64,000 nt of DNA from an uncultured Lachnospiraceae bacterium (GTDB lineage Bacteria > Bacillota > Clostridia > Lachnospirales > Lachnospiraceae), in assembly GCA_910583895.1 (NCBI GenBank), contig CAJTYJ010000009.1:1-64000 (forward strand). Reading direction: 5' to 3'. Shown here in pieces: positions 51,659 to 60,137 of this stretch. The translations under genes and the position numbers were made by a program. The notes under the pieces are model-generated. The model saw only the letters and a list, made by a program, of their open reading frames with translations. It was not told the DNA's origin and made no database searches. Positions within the stretch are counted from its first letter, which is position 1; each line of letters opens with the position of its first letter.

Positions 51659-51696
51659 AAGACCTGCCCTGGACAGATACATCCAGGGCAGGTCTT
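51659..51696 (+). terminator. Terminator after malQ
   Basis: A perfect 15-bp stem (51659-51673 with 51682-51696), then TTT. Confidence 0.85.
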
Positions 51697-51738
51697 TGGA
51701 CGGGGCTTTCCTGCTGACAGACAATTAAAATAATACTG

Positions 51739-51766
51739 TTGACAAACAGAAAATTCGGTGTATAAT
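51739..51766 (+). promoter_or_regulatory. Promoter of the beta-glucoside operon
   Basis: TTGACA (51739-51744), a 16-bp spacer and TATAAT (51761-51766). The transcript starts before the RAT and terminator at 51817. Confidence 0.85.
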
Positions 51767-51816
51767 ACAGACTATAAGCGAATACGAAACGAGATAACAA
51801 GGGTGTTATCAAGTGT

Positions 51817-51891
51817 GAGTATGTTACTGATCAGGTAGAACAGGCAGAACTCAGATTGTGTAGGGGAATTCTATGCAATTTGAGTTTTTTT
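51817..51891 (+). promoter_or_regulatory. RAT/terminator riboregulatory leader
   Basis: The RAT part (about 51817-51853) holds TGTTACTGAT and CAGGCAGAAC, matching the LicT/SacY-type ribonucleic antiterminator. It overlaps a terminator: AACTCAGATTG (51848-51858) pairs with CAATTTGAGTT (51876-51886) and is followed by TTTTTTT. Binding of LicT-type protein to the RAT would stop terminator formation. The licT-type gene is the first gene downstream, giving positive autoregulation. Confidence 0.92.
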
Positions 51892-51955
51892 GTGTTGTAA
51901 TCGAAAAAATCCGGAGTTTTTCAGACACAGAGCCTGCATGGGAAGGAGGGAGCAT

Positions 51956-52804
51956 GTGAAGATACGTCAGATATTGAATAATAACGTTGCCCTGGTTGCC
52001 AGGGGCGGAAATGAAATGATCGTGTATTCCAAAGGAATCTCATTTCGCAAAAAGGCTGGCCAGTCCATTGAAAAAGAGGAGATCGAGAAGATCTATGTGC
52101 TGGATTCCAATGATACGCTGGAACATTTCAGTTATCTGCTGTCGCATACAGATGCGGAATACCTGAATGTGGTCAATGATATCATCTCTTTTGGGGAAGA
52201 GCTTCTGCATGCAAAAGCAAACGATTATTTGTATCTGACTCTGTTGGATCATATGGACTTTGCCTTGAAAAGGGGACAGAAAGGACAGTTTATTCACAGC
52301 CCGCTGGCATGGGAGGTGAAGAAATTCTATCCGGACCACTTTCAGATCGGACTTTATGCCTTAAAGCAGCTGAAAGAGCGGTTTCTGGTGGAATTTCCGG
52401 AAGATGAGGCGGTATCCATTGCCCTTCATTTTGTCAATCTTCAGTCCAGTCAGTCGCAGCTTAAGGAGACAATCCAGGCCATGCAGACCCTGAAGGATAT
52501 TTTATCCATCATCCAGTATCACTACCGGATCTGTCTGGATGAGCGTTCGCTGGACTACTCCCGTCTTGTGACACACCTTCGGTATTTTATCGAGCGGCTG
52601 CAGACCGGGCGTACCTATGAAGACAATGACCAGGAGCTGAACAGACAGGTCAAAAAGCTGTACCCGAGAGCTTATGAATGCATACAGAAATTAAAAGTGT
52701 ATGTAAGAGAGAATTTTCAGATTGAACTGAGTGTGGATGAAGAGACTTATCTGGTCTTGCATATTCACCGTGTAACAAATAAAAATAACAGCAAAGGAGA
52801 ATAA
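51956..52804 (+). CDS. licT: LicT/BglG family antiterminator
   Basis: A 282-residue RNA-binding antiterminator: N-terminal CAT domain (about 1-57, KIRQILNNNVALV) and two PRD domains (about 65-170 and 175-280) with conserved His (e.g. LLDHMDFAL, SIALHFVNLQ, LVTHLRYFIERL, LVLHIHRV). EI/HPr and EIIB phosphorylate these His residues to report sugar supply. The start is a GTG at 51956 with GGAGG upstream; the longer frame from 51890 overlaps the terminator T-tract. Confidence 0.94.
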   Translation: MKIRQILNNNVALVARGGNEMIVYSKGISFRKKAGQSIEKEEIEKIYVLDSNDTLEHFSYLLSHTDAEYLNVVNDIISFGEELLHAKANDYLYLTLLDHMDFALKRGQKGQFIHSPLAWEVKKFYPDHFQIGLYALKQLKERFLVEFPEDEAVSIALHFVNLQSSQSQLKETIQAMQTLKDILSIIQYHYRICLDERSLDYSRLVTHLRYFIERLQTGRTYEDNDQELNRQVKKLYPRAYECIQKLKVYVRENFQIELSVDEETYLVLHIHRVTNKNNSKGE

Positions 52805-52807
52805 AAC

Positions 52808-54676
52808 ATGAAATATGAGGCATTTAACCAACAGATCATCGATCTGGTGGGCGGAAAAAACAACATCAGCGCAGTGGTCCACTGTATGACCAGACTGCGG
52901 TTTACCCTAAATGACAGAAGCAAAGCGAAGACTGAAGCGATCAAGCAGTTAGACGGTGTGATTGATGTGGTGAGCAACGATGTGGCATACCAGGTCATCA
53001 TTGGAACCCATGTGGCAGAGGTACATGAGGAATTGATCTCCATGCTGGGACTTAGCGGCGAGGCGCCCAGGGAGGGACAGAAGATGAAGAAAAATCCATT
53101 TAAGGCAGCGCTGGATCTGGTGTCCGAGTCCATGACGCCGCTTTTGGAGCCGATCATCGCAGCCGGTATGCTGGCCGGTCTGATGTCTTTGGTGGCGCTG
53201 ACGGGCCTGATCTCTGCAGAGAGTCCCACGTACATGGTGCTGGATTCCATCCGCGGCGCGATCTTTTATTTTCTGCCGGTCTTTATGGCCATGTCCTGTG
53301 CATCCAGGTTAAACGCCAGTCCTTATCTGGCGGTGGCGCTGGCGGTTACTCTTTTGTCCACCGGCATTGACGGGGCAGAAGGTTTAAGCTTTCTTGGAAT
53401 TTCCCTGCCCACGATCACCTATTCCGGCTCCTTCATCCCGATTTTGCTGGCGGTATGGTTTATGGGCTATGTGCAGACTTTCCTGAAAAAGGTGATTCCA
53501 AACATGCTGCAGTATTTTCTGATACCGGTATTTACGCTGGTCATCACGCTGCCTGTGACTTTGATGTTCTTCGGCCCCATCGGGACCTGGATCGGTGAAG
53601 CGATCAGCCTGTTCTGCAATCTGCTGGCAGACACGCTGGGCAACTGGAGCGTGGTTGCGTTCTATGCGGCGATTCAGCCCTTCCTGATCATGATGGGGGC
53701 AGGAAACTTTATCATGCCAATCGTCATGGCATTTCTGGCGGAGATGGGTTATGATCCTTTGTTCCTGGCGGCCTGCACGATCTCGGATATCGCAGTAGGC
53801 GGAACGATGCTTGGCTACTTCCTGCGGGCAAAAAATGCAAAACAAAAACAGTTGTTTGGTACCGTAAGCTTCAGTGCAATCCTTGGATGCACGGAGCCGG
53901 CTGTGTTTGGTGCCTTTGTGAAATACCGCCGTCCCTTTGTATGTGTGATGATCGGCGGCGGCCTGGGCGGTCTGTTTGCCGGGCTGATGAATGTGAAGAC
54001 CTATACGATGGCATGGGGGCTTGCAGGACTTCCATCCTACATCGGACAGAATGATTTTATGAACTTTTACTATATGATTGCAGCGGTGGTGATCGGTTTT
54101 GTGGCATCGGCGGCGGCCGGATTTATCCTCTGCAAACCGAACCTGCTTCCAAAAGAAGAAAATCTTGCTTCTGGTTCTGAAAAGACAGTGGAAAAAGCAT
54201 CTGTGAAAAACGGAAAGATTGATAAAGAGATACTGAGTACTGTGGCAAGAGGAGAAGTGATTCCGTTGTCGGAGGTGAAAGATCAGGCGTTTTCTTCCGG
54301 AGCTCTTGGCAAAGGCGTCGGGATCCGTCCGGCGGATCAGGAGGTGTATGCGCCGGTGAACGGTGAAGTCACCTGTGTATTCCCGACCAGACATGCCATC
54401 GGCATCCAGAGCGACAGCGGTGTGGAGATTCTGCTTCACATTGGGATTGACACGGTACAGCTGGAAGGAAAGCATTTCGAAGTGCTGGTGGAACAGGGCC
54501 AGCGAATCAGGCGGGGCGACAAACTGGCTGTTGTGGACTTTGAAGGGATCCGCGCGGACGGCTATGACGATACGATCATGGTGGTGATCACCAACACCCA
54601 GGATTATCTGGATGTGGTTCCGTCACTGGGAACGATGAATACTCCGGATATGGAATGCATGAGTGTGGTTCTGTAA
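52808..54676 (+). CDS. PTS beta-glucoside transporter EIIBCA
   Basis: A 622-residue BglF/BglP-type permease with EIIB first (C26 in VVHCMTRLRF), an EIIC membrane domain (about 100-450, with LGCTEPAVFG) and C-terminal EIIA (H544 in ILLHIGID). All phosphoacceptors are present. It imports and phosphorylates beta-glucosides such as cellobiose, arbutin or salicin, and phosphorylates LicT when substrate is absent. It begins 3 bp after licT. Confidence 0.95.
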   Translation: MKYEAFNQQIIDLVGGKNNISAVVHCMTRLRFTLNDRSKAKTEAIKQLDGVIDVVSNDVAYQVIIGTHVAEVHEELISMLGLSGEAPREGQKMKKNPFKAALDLVSESMTPLLEPIIAAGMLAGLMSLVALTGLISAESPTYMVLDSIRGAIFYFLPVFMAMSCASRLNASPYLAVALAVTLLSTGIDGAEGLSFLGISLPTITYSGSFIPILLAVWFMGYVQTFLKKVIPNMLQYFLIPVFTLVITLPVTLMFFGPIGTWIGEAISLFCNLLADTLGNWSVVAFYAAIQPFLIMMGAGNFIMPIVMAFLAEMGYDPLFLAACTISDIAVGGTMLGYFLRAKNAKQKQLFGTVSFSAILGCTEPAVFGAFVKYRRPFVCVMIGGGLGGLFAGLMNVKTYTMAWGLAGLPSYIGQNDFMNFYYMIAAVVIGFVASAAAGFILCKPNLLPKEENLASGSEKTVEKASVKNGKIDKEILSTVARGEVIPLSEVKDQAFSSGALGKGVGIRPADQEVYAPVNGEVTCVFPTRHAIGIQSDSGVEILLHIGIDTVQLEGKHFEVLVEQGQRIRRGDKLAVVDFEGIRADGYDDTIMVVITNTQDYLDVVPSLGTMNTPDMECMSVVL

Positions 54677-54689
54677 AAAAGGAGGGAAT

Positions 54690-56120
54690 ATGAATCAGCA
54701 TTTTTTCTGGGGAGGAAGCATTGCAGCCCATCAGTGTGAGGGGGCATTTGAGGAGGACGGAAAAGGTCTGGCCATCATGGATCTGGTGACCAGCGGCAGT
54801 CATGAGAGACCCCGAAAGATCTGCCGGACCATTGAGAAGGAAAAGTTCTATCCGTCTCATACGGGGATTGATTTTTACCACCGCTACAAAGAGGATATCG
54901 CATTGTTTGCGGAGATGGGCTTTACGGCGCTTCGAATCTCCGTGGACTGGTCCCGGATCTACCCCATGGGTGATGAGGCAGAGCCCAATCAGGCGGGTAT
55001 TGATCATTATGTGTCCGTGGTGGACGAACTGCTCCGGCACCACATCGAGCCCATCGTGACTTTGTGCCACTTTGAGATGCCCCGGCATCTGGTGGACCAG
55101 TATGGGTCCTGGGTCAGCCGGAAGATGATTGATTTTTATCTGAAATACTGCCGGACCATGTTTGAGGCGCTGAAAGGAAAGGTTCATTACTGGTCTACTT
55201 TTAATGAATTGAATCATCTTGACCCGGCTACAGAGGCATCCGATATATTTACCTATATGATTGCCGGTGTAAAATATTCCGAGATGGAGCATCCGGCCCA
55301 GACTTTGGCTTCCATTGGCTATCATATGACGGCAGCCAGTGTAAAGGCGGTACGCCTGGGTCATGAGATCGACCCGGAAAACAAGATTGGATGCGTCTTC
55401 GGCCTGCAGCCGGTCTACGCCTGCAACTGCCGGCCGGACAATGCGCTTAAGGCATTTCAGGAGATGTACCGGGATTTTTATCAGCTGGACGGCATGTGCC
55501 AGGGGAGCTTCCCGAAGTACAAGCTGAAAGAGTACGAGCGGATGGGAATTCAGCTGGAAGGGCTGAAAGAAGATGCGGAGGATTTTGCAGAAGGAACCCT
55601 CGACTTTATCGGGGTCAATTATTATTCCTCCAGTGTGGGCCACTGCGAAGAGATGGAGGGGGATGAGACCCTGTTTGGCGGCGTGCAAAATCCCTATCTG
55701 GAGCTGAGCAAGTGGGGCTGGTCCATCGATCCGAAGGGTCTGCGCTACCTGCTGAACGCGGTGTACCGGATGTACAACAAACCGGTTATGGTCACGGAAA
55801 ACGGTCTGGGCGCCGTGGATGTGCTGGAAGAAGATCATACGATCCACGATGATTATCGGATCGATTACCTGTCGAAACATCTGCAGCAGTTAAAGCTTTC
55901 AGTGGAAGAAGACGGGGTGGACTGCTTCGGGTATCTCATGTGGGGACCCATCGACCTGGTATCCGCCACGACAGGGGAGATGAAGAAGCGGTACGGATTC
56001 ATCTATGTGGACAAAAATGATGACGGGAGCGGAACAATGGGGCGTTTTAAGAAGGATTCCTTCTACTGGTATCAAAAGGTGATCGCTTCCAAAGGCAGGG
56101 AGCTGTCCGAGCACGCGTGA
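54690..56120 (+). CDS. GH1 6-phospho-beta-glucosidase
   Basis: A 476-residue GH1 enzyme that cleaves the phosphorylated beta-glucoside delivered by the upstream PTS. Catalytic residues are E173 (TFNELN, acid/base) and E370 (VTENGLG, nucleophile). The late motif SATTGEMKKRYGFIYVD, with Ser, Lys and Tyr of the phosphate pocket, is typical of the 6-phospho group. AAGGAGG precedes the ATG at 54690, 13 bp after the EIIBCA stop. Its 3' end overlaps the convergent AraC gene by 49 bp. Confidence 0.95.
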   Translation: MNQHFFWGGSIAAHQCEGAFEEDGKGLAIMDLVTSGSHERPRKICRTIEKEKFYPSHTGIDFYHRYKEDIALFAEMGFTALRISVDWSRIYPMGDEAEPNQAGIDHYVSVVDELLRHHIEPIVTLCHFEMPRHLVDQYGSWVSRKMIDFYLKYCRTMFEALKGKVHYWSTFNELNHLDPATEASDIFTYMIAGVKYSEMEHPAQTLASIGYHMTAASVKAVRLGHEIDPENKIGCVFGLQPVYACNCRPDNALKAFQEMYRDFYQLDGMCQGSFPKYKLKEYERMGIQLEGLKEDAEDFAEGTLDFIGVNYYSSSVGHCEEMEGDETLFGGVQNPYLELSKWGWSIDPKGLRYLLNAVYRMYNKPVMVTENGLGAVDVLEEDHTIHDDYRIDYLSKHLQQLKLSVEEDGVDCFGYLMWGPIDLVSATTGEMKKRYGFIYVDKNDDGSGTMGRFKKDSFYWYQKVIASKGRELSEHA

Positions 56121-57001
56121 CCTTTTTGGCTCCGGTATTCCCGGGGTGTGCAGCCATAGCTGTTGTAAAAATATCTGGAATAATAACTCAGATGATTAAA
56201 ACCGCAGGCAAGGGCGATGTCCGTGATGCTCCGGCTGGTGTTGTCCAGAAGATGGCAGCTTACTTTCAGCCGGTATGCGTTCAGGAAATCTATGGGGGAC
56301 TGCTGCAGGTAATGTTTGAAAAGCCTGCAGCATTTGCTCCGGCTGACATTTCCGGAGGCGGCAATCTCATCCAGCGTGATCTTTTCTCCGTAGTGCTGAT
56401 AGAGGAAGGATATCATATCTTTTTGAATCTTCAGGTCTTCGTCTGTTTCCTGCCCTTCTAATCCAGGACCCAGTTCTTTGCAGCTCCAAAGTCTGCTCCA
56501 CAGAGTCTGCATGAGTGAGATGGCCTCCAGTTCGTATCCGTCTGCGGCGCTTTCTTTCAAAGCGGCAATCCGAAGGAGAAAATCCGCGGTCTCCGGTCCA
56601 TGGGCATGGACCGACGGAAGGTGCAGATATTCCAGGCTGCAGTTTTTTAGTACAGGGGTCACGTATTTTTGCATCAGAGCCTGGTTCTGACAGAACAGGG
56701 ACGGGTGGAACAGGATGCAGATAAAGCGACAATTATGTCGCTTATAGGAATATCCATAGTGCATCTGGCGGGCGTTGACCATAAGGGAATCCTGACTGTC
56801 AAGCACCAGCCGCCTGCCGTTCACGTCGTAACACATCTTCCCCTCCAGAATATGGATCCACTCCAGGTCCTCATGCCAGTGACAGGGTGCGCTCATGTCC
56901 GGATAGAGGCAAAGGTCTGCAGTCCGGATATAGAGGGGGATTTCTGTGTGTTCATATTGTATAATCTCTGAAAGATCCTGCATCAGTTCGATGCTTTTCA
57001 T
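56072..57001 (-). CDS. AraC family transcriptional regulator
   Basis: A 309-residue regulator with an N-terminal cupin-like ligand domain (WHEDLEWIHILEG, about 42-54) and a C-terminal double HTH (about 195-295) ending with the AraC signature DIALACGFNHLSYYSRYFYNSYGCTPREYR in pieces. Ligand and targets are unknown. It is convergent with and overlaps the GH1 gene by 49 bp. GGAGATGAAATC precedes the ATG. Confidence 0.92.
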   Translation of the reverse strand: MKSIELMQDLSEIIQYEHTEIPLYIRTADLCLYPDMSAPCHWHEDLEWIHILEGKMCYDVNGRRLVLDSQDSLMVNARQMHYGYSYKRHNCRFICILFHPSLFCQNQALMQKYVTPVLKNCSLEYLHLPSVHAHGPETADFLLRIAALKESAADGYELEAISLMQTLWSRLWSCKELGPGLEGQETDEDLKIQKDMISFLYQHYGEKITLDEIAASGNVSRSKCCRLFKHYLQQSPIDFLNAYRLKVSCHLLDNTSRSITDIALACGFNHLSYYSRYFYNSYGCTPREYRSQKGHACSDSSLPLEAITF

Positions 57002-57027
57002 GATTTCATCTCCTTTTTACAAATTAT

Positions 57028-57056
57028 ATTATAATGTGAAAGAGCGTATTTGTCAT
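57028..57056 (-). promoter_or_regulatory. Promoter of the araC-type gene
   Basis: On the minus strand ATGACA (57051-57056), a 17-bp spacer and TATAAT (57028-57033). Confidence 0.6.
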
Positions 57057-57064
57057 GGACAAAT
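57048..57064. promoter_or_regulatory. Palindrome on the -35 of the araC-type gene
   Basis: ATTTGTC-ATG-GACAAAT is a perfect inverted repeat with 7-base arms that overlaps the -35 box. It is a candidate operator for autoregulation. Confidence 0.45.
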
Positions 57065-57181
57065 TGACGATCTGGCAAAACATCCAGTGCTTTTTATGAG
57101 GAAATATTTTTTGCTTCAGGGTGGCTTTTATAATGATAAAATCTGAAAATAAAATTATATGATTTTTCAATGATCTCTCCA

Positions 57182-57210
57182 TTGACGATATAGCAGATCC
57201 GTATTATAAT
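57182..57210 (+). promoter_or_regulatory. Promoter of the toxin-antitoxin operon
   Basis: TTGACG (57182-57187), a 17-bp spacer and TATAAT (57205-57210), 40 bp before the toxin start. Confidence 0.8.
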
Positions 57211-57211
57211 A

Positions 57212-57232
57212 AATTTACCTCAAAGGTAAATT
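57212..57232. promoter_or_regulatory. Operator palindrome for the HigA-type antitoxin
   Basis: AATTTACCT-CAA-AGGTAAATT, a perfect inverted repeat with 9-base arms, begins one base after the -10 box. Binding of the antitoxin here would block its own promoter, as in HigBA systems. Confidence 0.7.
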
Positions 57233-57249
57233 GATAAAGAGGTGATGGG

Positions 57250-57546
57250 TTGGACATAATGTACAAAAACAATAGGCTGCGAAAGGTTTGTACGGATGCC
57301 AGGATTGCTGATCGGATATATGGAAATGAAATGGCAGAAAAAATACAGATGCGCATAGATGAAATAAAGGCAGCAGATACAGTGGAGGAGATGATTCAGT
57401 TTCGTATCGGCAGATGTCATCCTCTGGTTCATAACAGGAAGGGACAATATGCTATGGATCTGGTTCATCCATACAGATTGATCTTTGAAAAATGTGGTAA
57501 TCATATTCAGATTGCGCATATTATGGAGATTGTTGATTATCATTGA
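57250..57546 (+). CDS. higB: HigB-like toxin (RelE/ParE superfamily)
   Basis: A 98-residue HigB/plasmid maintenance system killer-type protein, expected to cut mRNA on the ribosome. It shows the RelE fold pattern with RLRKVCTDARIADRIYG, RIGRCHPLVHNRKGQYAMDLVHPYRLIFE in pieces and IMEIVDYH at the end. The start is a TTG at 57250 with AGAGGTGA upstream; the ATG at 57259 is too far from that site. The antitoxin gene follows 27 bp after the stop. Confidence 0.88.
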   Translation: MDIMYKNNRLRKVCTDARIADRIYGNEMAEKIQMRIDEIKAADTVEEMIQFRIGRCHPLVHNRKGQYAMDLVHPYRLIFEKCGNHIQIAHIMEIVDYH

Positions 57547-57573
57547 ATGAATAATAAAACAGGAGGTAGCACT

Positions 57574-58632
57574 ATGGAGAGAAGCCGAAGTTATATTGCA
57601 ACACCACCTGGAGCGACGATCAGGGAACAGCTTGATGACAGAGGAATGAGTCAGAAAGAGTTTGCGACAAGGATGGATATGTCAGAGAAGCATATCAGCA
57701 GGTTGATTCATGGCGAGGTTCAGTTGACTCCAGAAGTGGCTGTCAGACTGGAAATGGTGCTTGGGATTCCTGCAAAATTCTGGAACAACCTGGAAGCAAT
57801 TTACAGAGAGAAACTGATCAAAGCGAGAGCTGAGAATGCCATGGATGCAGATGTAACCTTGGCAAAACAGCTTCCCTACAGTGAGATGGCAAAGTTCGGC
57901 TGGGTTCCCGAGACGAGAATTGCAAAGGAAAAGGTGATTCATCTCAGAAAATATTTTGAGGTTGTTGAACTTTCTCTGCTGGAAAACAGCCAGATCACGC
58001 GAATTGCCTGCAGAAGACTGGCAGTGACAGAAAAAAGTGATTTTGCATTACTTGCCTGGGTACAGGAAGTAAAGCTAAAAGCACGTCATGTGATGACGGC
58101 ACCCATCGATATAAAGAGCCTGATAAAAATAATTCCGGAAATTAGAAGGATGACGACGCTGAACCCAAAAGAATTTTGTCCAGGTCTTAAGACGAGATTG
58201 GCAGAATGCGGTATTGCTCTCGTTTTTTTACCTCATTTAAAGGGGTCTTTTCTGCAGGGGGCTTCTTTTATGGATGGTAATAAAATCGTGGTTGGGCTGA
58301 CTGCAAGGGGCAAGGATGCAGACAAATTCTGGTTTAGTTTATTCCATGAACTTGCCCATATTGTTCTGGGACATATTGGTCAGCCGGACGGGACATCGGA
58401 ACAGGATGAGAAGAATGCGGACAACTGGGCAGGAGAGATGTTGATTCCGTCAAAAGCTTTTGAACCGTTTAAAAACAGAGAAAATTATTCTCCGGCATGT
58501 GTCTGCGATTTTGCAAAGAGACTCGGGATTGCTCCCGGTATTGTGGTTGGAAAACTGCAGAACGAAGGATGTGTCGGGTACAATATGTTAAATGATCTAA
58601 AAAAACATTATGTGATTGCAGGGCAGGTCTGA
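57574..58632 (+). CDS. higA: HigA-like antitoxin with ImmA/IrrE metallopeptidase domain
   Basis: A 352-residue protein joining an N-terminal XRE-type HTH (about 14-66, GMSQKEFATRMDMSEKHISRL in pieces) to a C-terminal ImmA/IrrE (DUF955) domain with the zinc motif HELAH (258-262). Typical HigA antitoxins have about 100 residues and no protease, so this fused form may also sense or cleave a partner. AGGAGGT precedes the ATG at 57574. It is a pair with the upstream higB gene, and a terminator follows. Confidence 0.88.
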   Translation: MERSRSYIATPPGATIREQLDDRGMSQKEFATRMDMSEKHISRLIHGEVQLTPEVAVRLEMVLGIPAKFWNNLEAIYREKLIKARAENAMDADVTLAKQLPYSEMAKFGWVPETRIAKEKVIHLRKYFEVVELSLLENSQITRIACRRLAVTEKSDFALLAWVQEVKLKARHVMTAPIDIKSLIKIIPEIRRMTTLNPKEFCPGLKTRLAECGIALVFLPHLKGSFLQGASFMDGNKIVVGLTARGKDADKFWFSLFHELAHIVLGHIGQPDGTSEQDEKNADNWAGEMLIPSKAFEPFKNRENYSPACVCDFAKRLGIAPGIVVGKLQNEGCVGYNMLNDLKKHYVIAGQV

Positions 58633-58655
58633 GGTGTTTCCAAACATTTCATATA

Positions 58656-58688
58656 AAAAGGGGGGACGAAGGAAGTCTCCCCTTTTTT
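58656..58688 (+). terminator. Terminator after the toxin-antitoxin operon
   Basis: A 12-bp stem (58656-58667 with 58675-58686, one wobble), then TTTTTT. Confidence 0.85.
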
Positions 58689-58784
58689 GGATACAATAAT
58701 GAAAAAATACTGCAACGATTTTGCTAGATTTTCTGGATGTGAGATACTATAATCCCATCAGAAAAGGACAAAGGAGTGTCAAAA

Positions 58785-60137
58785 ATGAGAAAGAATCTAT
58801 GGAATCTGATCCTTCCTATCACTTTCCAGCGGTTTATGCTGGCCCTGGTCAGTGCGTCGGATGCTCTGATGCTGGGGAAACTGAATCAGGCTTCGCTGTC
58901 TGCGGTCTCTCTGGCATCTCAGATTGCGTTTGTCTTCAATCTGTTTATGATGGGGCTTGTGACGGGAACCAGTATGTTTGCGGCTCAGTACTGGGGAAAG
59001 AAAGACAGAGAAAATATACAAAATGTCATGGGATTGGTTCTGTGGGACACAGGCCTGATCTCACTGGTGTTCTGCCTGGGAACGATGGCGGCGCCCGATG
59101 TGCTGATGCGGATTTTTACGAATGATCCGGAGCTTGTAAGACTGGGCGCCGTGTATCTGAAAGTGGTGGGGATATCCTATCTTCTGTCGGGAGTCACGCA
59201 AATTTATCTGTGCATCCTGAAGAACACCGGCTATGCGGGAAAAAGCATGCTGATCAGCTCGGCGACGGTGGTGCTGAATCTTCTGCTCAATGCGGTGCTG
59301 ATCTACGGACTTGGCGGGGCACCGGCCCTTGGGATCACCGGAGCGGCTCTGGCGACGGTGCTGGCCAATGCGGCCGGCCTTGTCTGGGCAGTACTGGAAT
59401 CTTTTGGGAAGGACGGCCTGCGGCCGGCAAAAGCATATCTGAGGCCGCGGGTGTCAGAACTTGAGAAAAGATTCTGGAAATATACGGCGCCTGTCATGGC
59501 CAATGGGATGTTCTGGGGCTGTGGCTTTACCATGTATTCCGTAGTGATGGGCCATCTGGGGACTGACGCGGTTGCGGCAAATTCCGTTGCCAATATTGCA
59601 AAAAATCTGGTGGTCTGCTTTTGCCTTGGCCTGGGCAATGCCGGAAGCATCCTGGTGGGGAACGCACTGGGAGCGGGTGATCTGAATAGGGCGAAAAAAG
59701 AAGGTGCCTATCTGTGCAGACTGTCCGTGGTCAGCGGAATCCTGACAGGGGCGTTTCTGCTGGCTATTTCACCGGTCATTCTTTCTTTTGTCCAGATCAG
59801 TCCACAGGCCCGGGCGTATCTTAAATATATGCTGATCGTCAGTTCTTATTATCTTGCAGGAAAATCCATCAACTGCATGACCATCGGCGGGATCTTCTGT
59901 GCCGGCGGAGATTCCCGGTTTGGCATGTGCTGCGATGCGGTTACGCTGTGGTGCATCACGGTTCCTCTTGGGATAGCCGCGGCTTTTGTATGGAAAGCAC
60001 CTGTGCCGGTAGTGTATTTTCTGCTGAATCTGGACGAGATTGTGAAACTTCCGGTGGTGTACCGGCATTATAAAAAATACCGTTGGGTCAGAAATCTGAC
60101 GGAGGAAGGGAATGAAGCCGGTGCGTCGGCTCTTTAG
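58785..60137 (+). CDS. MATE family efflux transporter
   Basis: A 450-residue protein with about twelve membrane segments and the MATE pattern: LILPITFQRFMLALVSASDALMLGKL in pieces, AAQYWGKKDREN, GNAGSILVGNALGAGDLNRAKK. It exports drugs or metabolites with Na+ or H+; the substrate is unknown. The ATG at 58785 follows AAAGGAG; a GTG at 58776 in the same frame overlaps that site. Confidence 0.93.
   Translation: MRKNLWNLILPITFQRFMLALVSASDALMLGKLNQASLSAVSLASQIAFVFNLFMMGLVTGTSMFAAQYWGKKDRENIQNVMGLVLWDTGLISLVFCLGTMAAPDVLMRIFTNDPELVRLGAVYLKVVGISYLLSGVTQIYLCILKNTGYAGKSMLISSATVVLNLLLNAVLIYGLGGAPALGITGAALATVLANAAGLVWAVLESFGKDGLRPAKAYLRPRVSELEKRFWKYTAPVMANGMFWGCGFTMYSVVMGHLGTDAVAANSVANIAKNLVVCFCLGLGNAGSILVGNALGAGDLNRAKKEGAYLCRLSVVSGILTGAFLLAISPVILSFVQISPQARAYLKYMLIVSSYYLAGKSINCMTIGGIFCAGGDSRFGMCCDAVTLWCITVPLGIAAAFVWKAPVPVVYFLLNLDEIVKLPVVYRHYKKYRWVRNLTEEGNEAGASAL

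Noticed and set aside
53384..54475. A 363-codon minus-strand frame within the EIIBCA gene
   Set aside because: Antisense shadow of a permease with all PTS phosphorylation residues present on the plus strand.
54588..55880. A 430-codon minus-strand frame opposite the GH1 gene
   Set aside because: Antisense of a GH1 enzyme with both catalytic Glu motifs; no family pattern on the minus strand.
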